5,790 bases of DNA from Lactobacillus sp. UBA5804 (GCA_002418055.1 DIDI01000004.1:1-5790), one strand, 5' to 3'. Shown: positions 1-4,899, numbered from the stretch's first letter. Numbers and translations: made by a program. Notes: generated from the letters alone by a model not told the origin.

Positions 1-1
1 G

Positions 2-76
2 TGTGCAACGAAGTGGTTAACCGTAGCTAAGTTAAAGTCTTGGGTATTCAAGGGGCACCCGCTTTCATTGAAATAA
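2..76 (+). CDS. Possible 3' end of a plus-strand ORF entering from the left edge (doubtful)
   Basis: This frame is open from the window edge and ends with TAA at 74-76, giving 24 residues that start CATKWLTVAK and end in GHPLSLK. The composition is protein-like, with W, K and hydrophobic residues mixed, but I do not recognise it, and a chance open frame of this length is quite possible. If real, it would be the tail of a gene converging on the minus-strand small gene and overlapping its last 12 bases. No terminator hairpin is visible between the two. Apart from this frame and the short palindrome GGTTAACC at 15-22, I see nothing in positions 1-64. Confidence 0.2.
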   Translation, partial: CATKWLTVAKLKSWVFKGHPLSLK

Positions 77-364
77 CTTTTGACTTTTAGGACAGCGTTC
101 ACCAGTAAAGCCAACGAATTCGATCGTTAGTTTAATCTGTTGTCGCAAAGCTTTTAGTAGCGTCTCCAAATCAGCTGAATCATAGGGTGCTAATTTATGT
201 AAAGGAACGGATTGCAAGCGCTCGTTAGCCCGTTGGTTGTTAAAAAATACGTTGTAGGTCTGATCGTAAGGATCGTTAGCGATCATCAACCAGTAGCGAG
301 TGCGCGACTGGCGCTTAAACAGCAAGGTTAATCGTCCCATAATAATTTCTACATCGTTATTCAT
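65..364 (-). CDS. Small conserved-looking protein translated downstream of the UmuC-type polymerase
   Basis: A 99-residue soluble protein of unknown function begins MNNDVEIIMGRLTLLFKRQ and ends CPKSQKLFQ. It has no signal peptide or membrane span. The middle is rich in polar and aromatic residues (RYWLMIANDPYDQTYNVFFNN), followed by a likely helix (SADLETLLKALRQQIKL). I chose the ATG at 362-364 rather than the in-frame ATG at 407-409. The later ATG sits inside ATGAATAA, overlapping the stop codon of the polymerase frame, and has a GGGGG stretch about 8 bases upstream, which suggests translational coupling. The earlier start would add 15 residues read entirely from inside the polymerase gene. 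Small genes at this place are common in lactobacillus umuC loci, so a role with the polymerase is inferred from position only. It is not obviously YolD-like. Confidence 0.7.
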   Translation of the reverse strand: MNNDVEIIMGRLTLLFKRQSRTRYWLMIANDPYDQTYNVFFNNQRANERLQSVPLHKLAPYDSADLETLLKALRQQIKLTIEFVGFTGERCPKSQKLFQ

Positions 365-1664
365 AGCTATTGCCCCCATTATGACCACCGACGAGTGAAG
401 CGCGTTCAATAGCCGTACCGCCCCTTAACAAGCTGGTGGCATAAACTAACTTCGTGAAGCCAAAGCGGCGATGAATTTCATCAATCACTTGGTTTAACCG
501 ACTAGCCTTAATCTGGGTACTTGCCGGCTCAAATAAGCTAAGCTGTTGGCCGGTGCTGGCACTTAATTTGCTGCTATAAACCCCAATATTTCGGACAGCT
601 TGACCGTCCCAGTTTTTGCGGAACAACTATAATAGTTGTCGCGTTAAAACTTGGTTATCATTGGTTGGCTCAATTTTTAAAGCCTGATGAAAGCCACCGC
701 GGCCATCGGCTGCGGCCGCAGCGTAAGAAAAGCCAATGCTTAGCGACAGACACCCCGCCATTTTATGGTGGTGTCGTAGCCGAGCAGCCACTTGTTCGCC
801 AATTTCTTTAATGACCGTTTCAATTTCTGCTTGGTTAAGATAGTCCCGTGGCAATACTTGTGAATTACCTAGACTTGCTGATTTAACTTTAGCGGGTTCC
901 GTAACCTGTGCTCGATCAATTCCCCAGGCCGTGGCGAACAATTGTGTCCCAATAATCCCCATTGCTTGTTTCAACAAATAAGGATTGGCATGGGCTAACT
1001 CGTACATGTTGTGAATAGCTAGGCGGTTTAGCCGTTTAGCTGTTCGTTCACCGATCCCCCAGACAGCAGTTAAGTCATTGATCGTCCAGATTTTTTGTGG
1101 GACAGTCTCATAATGAATTTCACCAATAAAGTCAGCGGTATGCTTAGCATACACATCAAGCGCAAGCTTAGCCTGGGTCGGATTATCACCAATGCCAACG
1201 GTGGTGTATAAGCCTAATCTTTGCCGCACCGTAGTTTGAATCAACCTTGCTACTTCACGGACAGACTGCCCAAAAAGCCGCCATGAATGGGTCATATCCA
1301 AAATACTTTCGTCAATTGAATACGGCCAAACTTCTTTTTCAGTCGTAAACTGGTGGAAGATTTGGTTAATTTGCAAGTTACGTTCGATATAGAGATTCAT
1401 GCGTGGTGGGACAACCCACAGACGCGGATCATTAGGTAAATCACGTTTACGTGAGACATTAGCTTTGATATGAAATAATTGTTTGGCTTCAGGTGAAGTA
1501 GCCAAAATTAGGCCACCATTAGTGTTTTGAGCTTCACTAAGGACAACTAAGGGGACTTTTAAGGGATTGAGCCCCCGGGCAACGGCTTCGCAACTAGCAT
1601 AAAAGGACTTGTTATCGATTAGAAAGAACACGCCATGCGGTTCATCATCAGTAAACAATTTCAT
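357..1664 (-). pseudogene. umuC: UmuC-type Y-family DNA polymerase, split by an in-frame amber codon
   Basis: This is a translesion polymerase of the UmuC/UvrX (ImpB/MucB/SamB) group, which copies past DNA damage. Numbering here starts from the GTG at 1665-1667, one codon before the preferred ATG at 1662-1664 (GGAAG lies just upstream). The first metal-binding motif is D18 in FLIDNKSFYASCEAV. The second catalytic motif is D119-E120 in YSIDES. GIGDNPTQAKLALD lies at 158-171, and the helix-hairpin-helix of the thumb, VWGIGERTAKRL, at 202-213. The frame stops at TAG (627-629) after ...LTRQLL, but continues in the same frame for 89 more codons, LFRKNWDGQAVRNIGVYSSKL and onward, to TAA at 357-359. 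That tail completes the little finger and holds the clamp-binding motif QLSLF (codons 545-531). Joined, it would be about 435 residues, the usual family length. No ribosome binding site precedes the TTG after the stop, so the tail is probably not translated alone. A sequencing error or amber read-through remains possible. Confidence 0.9.
623..639. repeat. Perfect 8-bp inverted repeat around the amber codon
   Basis: ACAACTAT and ATAGTTGT are perfect reverse complements separated by a single A, and the TAG stop of the polymerase (627-629) lies inside one arm. A one-base loop is too tight for a good hairpin in RNA, but such near-palindromes are known sites of template-switch mutation during replication. 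Confidence 0.6.
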
Positions 1665-1687
1665 CACTTCCGTTAGTTTTTACCCAT

Positions 1688-1716
1688 ATTTTAACACAAA
1701 AGAAAACATGTGTTCC
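1688..1716 (-). promoter_or_regulatory. Likely promoter of the polymerase locus
   Basis: On the minus strand a -10 hexamer TAAAAT (1688-1693, five of six to consensus) lies about 25 bases upstream of the polymerase start. The -35 position 17 bases further (1711-1716, GGAACA) is poor, which fits a promoter dominated by a repressor site. The likely transcription start is near 1681, leaving a leader of roughly 20 bases. Confidence 0.5.
1703..1716. promoter_or_regulatory. Candidate LexA (SOS) operator
   Basis: AAAACATGTGTTCC matches the Gram-positive SOS box CGAAC-N4-GTTCG in its core AAC-N4-GTTC, and differs from the fuller form CGAACATATGTTCG at four of fourteen positions. It overlaps the -35 region and spacer of the polymerase promoter, where a LexA-type repressor would block transcription. 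Umu-type polymerases are classic SOS genes, so function and position agree. HdiR-type or other SOS repressors used in some lactic acid bacteria could bind instead. Confidence 0.5.
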
Positions 1717-1748
1717 CTTAAAAACGCTAGAAATCTGATTTAAAATAG

Positions 1749-1777
1749 TCGAAAGTCAGTTATAATCATGCTATAAT
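1749..1777 (+). promoter_or_regulatory. Strong promoter for the antisense antitoxin RNA
   Basis: A full-consensus extended -10, TGCTATAAT (TATAAT at 1772-1777), has a -35 TCGAAA (1749-1754, four of six) at 17 bases. It faces away from the polymerase promoter, and the predicted start is near 1784. A strong promoter on the antisense side is what type I antitoxins usually have. A second TATAAT lies at 1761-1766 without a better -35. Confidence 0.7.
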
Positions 1778-1786
1778 GTGAATAAT

Positions 1787-1816
1787 AAAAAAGAAGCCCT
1801 GCTAGAACAGGACTTC
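1787..1816 (-). terminator. Terminator of the toxin mRNA
   Basis: On the minus strand GAAGTCCTG pairs with CAGGGCTTC (nine pairs, one G-T) around a six-base loop TTCTAG, followed directly by TTTTTT (1787-1792). It ends a toxin transcript of about 315 nt. Its end almost meets the predicted start of the antisense RNA. Confidence 0.85.
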
Positions 1817-1830
1817 CCATGCAGAGCCGT

Positions 1831-1843
1831 TTAAGACGGTGGC
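1831..1843 (+). repeat. 13-nt element in the antitoxin RNA and toxin 3' UTR, paired with 2080-2092
   Basis: TTAAGACGGTGGC on the plus strand recurs on the minus strand as TTAAGGCGGTGGC at 2080-2092. In the toxin mRNA the two are therefore complementary over 13 nt with one G-U pair, while the antisense RNA carries the same sense as the 5' UTR copy. Confidence 0.75.
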
Positions 1844-1863
1844 AAACTTATATAGATTAGATC

Positions 1864-1910
1864 AAAAATAATCCATCTGCTCGCCAAAGCTAAGACGGAT
1901 TATTTTTTTT
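1864..1910 (+). terminator. Terminator of the antisense antitoxin RNA
   Basis: AAAAATAATCC (1864-1874) pairs perfectly with GGATTATTTTT (1897-1907) around a 22-base loop that can form a further small GCT/AGC stem, and the T run continues to 1910. The toxin stop codon (1900-1902) lies in its right arm. On the minus strand the same hairpin would form just after the toxin stop, where it may protect the mRNA. Confidence 0.8.
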
Positions 1911-2004
1911 GCTGACTTTTAATCAGCTCAACAATTAATGCGATCAAGGCTACGATAAAGGTACCGAAAGCCAGCATTAATTGTAAAGCGTCCGCAACGG
2001 ACAC
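1900..2004 (-). CDS. Holin-like type I toxin, 34-residue membrane peptide
   Basis: The peptide begins MSVADALQLMLAFGTF, continues IVALIALIVELI, and ends KSQQKK: a short polar start, one membrane span (about residues 8-28) and a basic tail. This is the pattern of the Firmicutes holin-like toxins (Hol_Tox family, related to TxpA and BsrG), which insert in the membrane and harm the cell when made in excess. The start is GTG (2002-2004), with AAAGGAG at 2013-2019 and 8 bases of spacing. The gene sits in a mRNA with a long 5' leader (about 98 nt) and a structured 3' UTR opposite an antisense RNA, and this context is as telling as the peptide itself. The leader contains a five-codon ORF and a segment able to pair with this ribosome binding site. 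It was identified by pattern and recollection of the family, not by a search. Confidence 0.85.
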   Translation of the reverse strand: MSVADALQLMLAFGTFIVALIALIVELIKSQQKK

Positions 2005-2007
2005 TTA

Positions 2008-2082
2008 GGCTACTCCTTTCGTTAGGATTTATGGGCTTTAAAGGTTTAACACCATAAGCACCACCTCCGATTGGAAATAGCC
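2008..2082 (-). promoter_or_regulatory. Predicted anti-Shine-Dalgarno hairpin in the toxin leader
   Basis: In the toxin mRNA GGCUAUUUC (complement of 2074-2082) can pair with GGAGUAGCC (complement of 2008-2016) over nine pairs, two of them G-U. This would bury the GGAG of the toxin ribosome binding site. The intervening 57 nt contain the leader ORF with its own strong ribosome binding site. Its GGC shares three bases with the 13-nt element at 2080-2092, so the two pairings may compete at that edge. Confidence 0.5.
2038..2055 (-). CDS. Five-codon leader ORF upstream of the toxin
   Basis: ATG GTG TTA AAC CTT TAA encodes MVLNL and is preceded by GGAGGTGG (2061-2068) with a near-ideal 5-8 base spacing, a far better ribosome binding site than the toxin has. 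The stop lies 33 bases before the toxin GTG, and CTTTAAAG (2036-2043) forms a palindrome over it. It lies in the loop of the predicted hairpin that hides the toxin start. It could be a decoy ribosome site, a coupling device or an mRNA stabiliser. No other reading of this strong Shine-Dalgarno makes sense, as the upstream frame closes at a TAA near 2092. Confidence 0.5.
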   Translation of the reverse strand: MVLNL

Positions 2083-2092
2083 ACCGCCTTAA
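2080..2092 (-). repeat. 13-nt 5' UTR element complementary to the toxin 3' UTR
   Basis: On the minus strand this reads TTAAGGCGGTGGC, located about 10-22 nt after the predicted toxin transcription start and shortly upstream of the leader ribosome binding site. It can pair with GCCACCGTCTTAA of the same mRNA's 3' UTR (1831-1843). See the finding on 5'-3' pairing. Confidence 0.7.
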
Positions 2093-2108
2093 CTTCTCTA
2101 CTTGATCT

Positions 2109-2138
2109 ATTATACAGGCAGACTAGCTCTTTAACCAA
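2109..2138 (-). promoter_or_regulatory. Promoter of the toxin mRNA
   Basis: A perfect -10 TATAAT (2109-2114) lies 18 bases from a weak -35 TTGGTT (2133-2138). The predicted start is near 2102, giving a 5' leader of about 98 nt. It directly follows the terminator of the upstream membrane-protein operon, so the toxin has its own transcript. Confidence 0.65.
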
Positions 2139-2148
2139 ATATAAAATT

Positions 2149-2184
2149 AAAGCAAGCACCTACGAAAAAAGAGTGCCTGCTTTT
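2149..2184 (-). terminator. Terminator of the membrane-protein operon
   Basis: On the minus strand AAAGCAGGCAC pairs with GTGCTTGCTTT (eleven pairs, one G-T) around a 13-base loop, followed by an AATTTTATATTT tail. In the plus direction the same hairpin has one mismatch. It ends the two-gene operon at 2313-2713. The 128 bases between it and the last gene are AT-rich, with only a weak AATTGAA/TTCAATT repeat (2234-2264), and hold no gene that I can see. Confidence 0.7.
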
Positions 2185-2312
2185 ATTAATTATCGAAAAA
2201 TTCCCATCTATATTTATAAAAGATTATCGTACCAATTGAAATATTGATTAACTGATCTTCAATTACCCGATTATTTAAGTTCTAAGATGCCTAATATAGA
2301 TAATTTGGCTAA

Positions 2313-2453
2313 TTATCCATGTAATTTTTGTTGCAATTTATCACCAATGCCATCTACCTTCTTAGCAGCCAAGACGGTGCCACCGATGAGAACACCACCT
2401 ACAATGAGCGTAGAAGCGATCATAAATTTAAAAACAGCTTTTAATGCATCCAT
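2313..2453 (-). CDS. 46-residue single-span membrane protein of unknown function
   Basis: The protein begins MDALKAVFKFMIASTLIVGG and ends DKLQQKLHG. One hydrophobic segment at about residues 10-30 (MIASTLIVGGVLIGGTVLAA) is followed by a charged, probably helical cytoplasmic tail. The ribosome binding site AGGTGAG sits about 5 bases before the ATG. The gene starts 17 bases after the GlsB-family gene ends and shares its terminator, so the two are one operon. The shape recalls small YtxH-like stress membrane proteins, but the segment is too short to assign. A partner or accessory role for the GlsB-family protein is inferred from position alone. Confidence 0.8.
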   Translation of the reverse strand: MDALKAVFKFMIASTLIVGGVLIGGTVLAAKKVDGIGDKLQQKLHG

Positions 2454-2470
2454 AGTTACTCACCTGCTTT

Positions 2471-2713
2471 CTAGGATCGTTTAACAACAAAGGAAACAAT
2501 CAGAACTAAAATAACGGCACCGATAATTGACGGAATAAGTGCCATTCCGGCCAAACTCGGTCCCCAAGACCCCAGTAGTGCTTGACCGATGGCTGATCCA
2601 ATTAAGCCAGCTACAATATTAGCGATCCAACCCATCGATTGGCCGTTGTTCGTAATTGCGCCCGCCAAGGCACCGATGACGGCGCCAACAATAATTGCCC
2701 AAATAAAGCCCAT
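2471..2713 (-). CDS. GlsB/YeaQ/YmgE family stress-response membrane protein
   Basis: This 80-residue protein has three membrane spans at about 2-21, 28-47 and 54-76, glycine-rich throughout, with the family pattern GFIWAIIVGAVIGALAG at the start, GWIANIVAGLIGSAIG in the second span and a short basic end (VVKRS). The length is typical of the family (about 80-85, Transgly_assoc domain). The family name recalls transglycosylase, but no enzyme activity is established. Members such as Enterococcus GlsB are tied to general or envelope stress together with Asp23-type proteins. The ATG at 2711-2713 has an excellent AGGAGG at 8 bases. It is the first gene of an operon with the small membrane protein. 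No Asp23/Gls24 gene is in the window. Confidence 0.9.
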   Translation of the reverse strand: MGFIWAIIVGAVIGALAGAITNNGQSMGWIANIVAGLIGSAIGQALLGSWGPSLAGMALIPSIIGAVILVLIVSFVVKRS

Positions 2714-2751
2714 GATAAATTCCTCCTAACGTGATGATGGTTATTTGTTAC

Positions 2752-2847
2752 TGACCTAAGTTCAAGTATCAATGAAATGACTGGACACTGACAAGCTGGA
2801 TATAGTTAAAAGCATTCATATCTCAACTATATATAATATTTAGGTCA
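2752..2847. repeat. 8-bp inverted repeats flanking the membrane-operon promoter region
   Basis: TGACCTAA (2752-2759) and TTAGGTCA (2840-2847) are perfect reverse complements 80 bases apart. They enclose the predicted promoter and most of the leader of the membrane-protein operon. They might be paired operator sites for one regulator. Eight bases is short enough that chance cannot be excluded. Confidence 0.35.
2799..2826 (-). promoter_or_regulatory. Possible promoter of the membrane-protein operon
   Basis: On the minus strand TTGAGA (2821-2826, five of six) and TATATC (2799-2804, four of six) are 16 bases apart, placing the transcript start near 2792 and leaving a leader of about 80 nt. The region upstream is very AT-rich (TATTATATATAG), and other -10-like strings occur there. 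Confidence 0.4.
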
Positions 2848-2988
2848 TTATTAGAAAAGAAACAAATATCATATATTAATTAAAGATTATCACGGCTATC
2901 TTAAAACTGTCAAAAACGAAGATTTCAAATTAACTTTTTCAGGTATCATTTATCAATAAATTCTAGGTGAATCCTGAGTTTTAGACCA
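2848..2988. other. AT-rich intergenic stretch without a visible gene
   Basis: No open frame with a credible ribosome binding site was seen on either strand here. The stretch separates the membrane-protein promoter from the terminator of the pyruvate oxidase gene. It is AT-rich and may act as an upstream element for the former. Confidence 0.5.
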
Positions 2989-3049
2989 AAAAGCCCTTCA
3001 GCACCAACAAATCACTATGCAATATATCTATTAGTGCCGAAAGGCTTTT
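2989..3049 (-). terminator. Terminator of the pyruvate oxidase gene
   Basis: On the minus strand AAAAGCCTTTCGGCAC pairs with GTGCTGAAGGGCTTTT over sixteen pairs, two of them G-T, closing a 29-base loop, and ends in TTTTT. On the plus strand the two wobbles become mismatches, so it is built for the minus direction. It lies about 65 bases after the pyruvate oxidase stop. A 9-base string in its loop (AATCACTAT, 3010-3018) is the reverse complement of 3066-3074 between the gene and the terminator. Confidence 0.8.
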
Positions 3050-3114
3050 GTTAAAGACACTTCAAATAGTGATTGGGATTTTTTCCTTTGAATTCGGTGG
3101 CCTACTTGTTTTGC

Positions 3115-4854
3115 TTAGAAAAATTGGCGCAAAATATCTTTTAGTGGTGGTAGTTCAGGTATTTTTTTCTCTTCTTTAAGATATTGGCTGCCAAATTTCA
3201 TGTATCCTTTAGCTTCCTGACCGACAATCTTGCCCGGCAAAGGTGCATCATCACTGACATAAGCATTGATCAGTACCGGCATATTCTGGACCCGATAGGC
3301 TCTGTTCAATGCGTTCTTAAATTCTTCGGAAGTTTTAGCAGTAATGCCAACACCGCCAGCCGCATCGGCAAATTTGGCGTAATCCATATCCTGTAAGTCG
3401 ATTTGATAATTTAATTGGCCGGCGGCCTGTTGTTCGTATTCAATAAAGGCCAGCTTTGAATTATTGAGTACGATATTAATTAATGGTAACTTGTATTTAA
3501 CTGCCGTAATGAAATCCTGCATGACCATTGCAAACGCACCATCACCATTAACCGAGATAACCGGTCGATCGGGATAATTTATTTTTGCTGCAATCGCTCC
3601 CGGTAATGCACATCCCATTGTCCCTAAGTAAGAGGACAAGATAAATTTTTGTGTTGGTGATACGTTTAAGAAACGGGCGCTCCAAGAGGTGGCTGTTCCA
3701 ACATCAATTGAATAAATTGTATTAAGCGGTGCCGTTTCATTAATATCGTTAAATAATGCTTCGGGTGCAACTGGCTTGGAATCGAGTTCACGTTTGCCGG
3801 TCATCCAACGATTCCAGTTAGCAACATTTTCCTGACAGGCCTTTAAGAAACCATCATCAGGATGGAGGATCGTTGTTTCAGAAGAATTAAGTTGCTTTAT
3901 AACGTCTTTGATATCGGCTACCAATCCAACATCAGCCGGATAACGTTTTCCGATTGCTGACGCACTGGTATTGATTTGGATGCTTTTGGCCGTCCCTGGT
4001 TTGGGCAAGTACGCGGTATAGGGATAATTTGTGCCGAACATTAGAAGCAGATCGGTATTTTGCATGGCTTCATAAGCCGGCTTTGTCCCCAACTTACCAA
4101 CATTTCCCAGCGAATTAGGATGACTGTCGCCAATAATCCCCTTTGCGGGCAACGTTGAAATAAACGGAATATGGTTTTGCTCTAAGAAGGCCGCAACCTG
4201 GCTGCCGGCTTTTTTTGCCCCCAAGCCAACCAATGCAAGCGGTTTTTTGGAATCGCGAATCAGTTTAGCGGCTGTATTAAGGCGATTGTCATCCATTTGT
4301 GGTGATGTCAATTGGAAAGAAGAAGCGGAACTGATATAGTGGTCGCTGACCCTTTGTTCCGGAAGGTTATCCGGAATGGTTAAAACTGCGACTCCATGTT
4401 TCTCATAAGCCGTTCGAATGGCTTCATCAACGATTTCAGCTAAATTGTCAGTGGCAGAAATTAGTTTATTATAGACCGAAACGTCCGCAAATAGTTGTGG
4501 TGTATTCACTTCTTGGAAGTATTCCTCGTTTAAAAACTGGGTATCAACCTGACCAAGTAAAGCCAGTACCGGCACGTGATCCATTTTGGCATCATAAAGG
4601 CCATTTAACATATGAATTGCGCCTGGCCCACCGATTGAAAGACAGACACCAAGCTTACCGGTTAACTTAGCCTCGGCCGCTGCTGCCAAGGAAGCAACTT
4701 CTTCGTGACGGACTTGGACAAATCCGATCTGATCCTGTTGTTTGCGTAAAGCATCGACAGTTGTATCGATGGAATCCCCCGGTAGTCCATAAACGTGTTT
4801 TACATGCCAATCAATTAAGACGTCGACTAATTGTTCAGAAGCTTTTTGAGCCAT
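3115..4854 (-). CDS. pox: Pyruvate oxidase (phosphate-dependent, acetyl-phosphate forming)
   Basis: This 579-residue thiamine-diphosphate and FAD enzyme turns pyruvate, phosphate and O2 into acetyl phosphate, CO2 and H2O2, which gives lactobacilli extra ATP in air. The order is N-terminal PYR domain (about 1-180) with the conserved VRHEEV (catalytic Glu 51) and GPGAIHMLNGLYDAK (77-90), central FAD domain (about 190-325, LALVGLGAKKAG at 206-217), and PP domain (about 360-535) with the cofactor motif GDGA at 437-440 and NN at 464-465. FIEYEQQ (470-476) matches the flavin-side region where pyruvate oxidases carry a key Phe and Glu. It has all motifs and no breaks. The length fits the shorter lactobacillus Pox paralogues (about 580) rather than the 603-residue classic enzyme. 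Acetolactate synthase is less likely because of the overall pattern and the YDAKMDHVPVLALLGQ stretch. The ATG has AAAGGA about 9 bases upstream. It is monocistronic, with its own promoter and terminator. Confidence 0.93.
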   Translation of the reverse strand: MAQKASEQLVDVLIDWHVKHVYGLPGDSIDTTVDALRKQQDQIGFVQVRHEEVASLAAAAEAKLTGKLGVCLSIGGPGAIHMLNGLYDAKMDHVPVLALLGQVDTQFLNEEYFQEVNTPQLFADVSVYNKLISATDNLAEIVDEAIRTAYEKHGVAVLTIPDNLPEQRVSDHYISSASSFQLTSPQMDDNRLNTAAKLIRDSKKPLALVGLGAKKAGSQVAAFLEQNHIPFISTLPAKGIIGDSHPNSLGNVGKLGTKPAYEAMQNTDLLLMFGTNYPYTAYLPKPGTAKSIQINTSASAIGKRYPADVGLVADIKDVIKQLNSSETTILHPDDGFLKACQENVANWNRWMTGKRELDSKPVAPEALFNDINETAPLNTIYSIDVGTATSWSARFLNVSPTQKFILSSYLGTMGCALPGAIAAKINYPDRPVISVNGDGAFAMVMQDFITAVKYKLPLINIVLNNSKLAFIEYEQQAAGQLNYQIDLQDMDYAKFADAAGGVGITAKTSEEFKNALNRAYRVQNMPVLINAYVSDDAPLPGKIVGQEAKGYMKFGSQYLKEEKKIPELPPLKDILRQFF

Positions 4855-4899
4855 ATTGCATCATCCTTTCCATAAACGATGTTAAGAAAGCTTACTTTC

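Larger units (their letters stand above)
1784..1910 (+). ncRNA. Predicted antisense RNA antitoxin of the holin-like toxin
   Basis: The transcript is inferred to run about 127 nt from the extended -10 promoter to a factor-independent terminator ending at 1910. It is complementary to the entire 3' UTR of the toxin mRNA and to its last three or so codons, which lie in the right arm of the antitoxin terminator. It contains the complement of the toxin terminator hairpin (1793-1816), a small CCGT/ACGG hairpin (1827-1839), and TTAAGACGGTGGC (1831-1843), a near copy of an element in the toxin 5' UTR. No coding frame of note is present. The convergent arrangement with overlap at the 3' end matches the TxpA/RatA and BsrG/SR4 type of system in Bacillus. 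The ends are predictions from sequence. Confidence 0.75.

Noticed and set aside
1..64. Terminator of the polymerase locus
   Set aside because: Only short GGGT/ACCC and GGTTAACC repeats occur, with no T run; the true terminator may be to the left of the window.
365..409. Earlier ATG for the small protein after the polymerase
   Set aside because: The extra 15 residues come from inside the polymerase frame and the later ATG has the better ribosome binding site and stop overlap.
357..626. Independent 89-residue protein starting at TTG 624-626
   Set aside because: It is the in-frame C-terminal part of the polymerase, and no ribosome binding site precedes the TTG.
2287..2484. 65-codon plus-strand open frame
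   Set aside because: It lies antisense to the 46-residue membrane protein and has no ribosome binding site; the minus-strand gene has a proper one and a membrane-protein pattern.
3184..3396. 70-codon plus-strand open frame
   Set aside because: Shadow of the intact pyruvate oxidase gene on the other strand.
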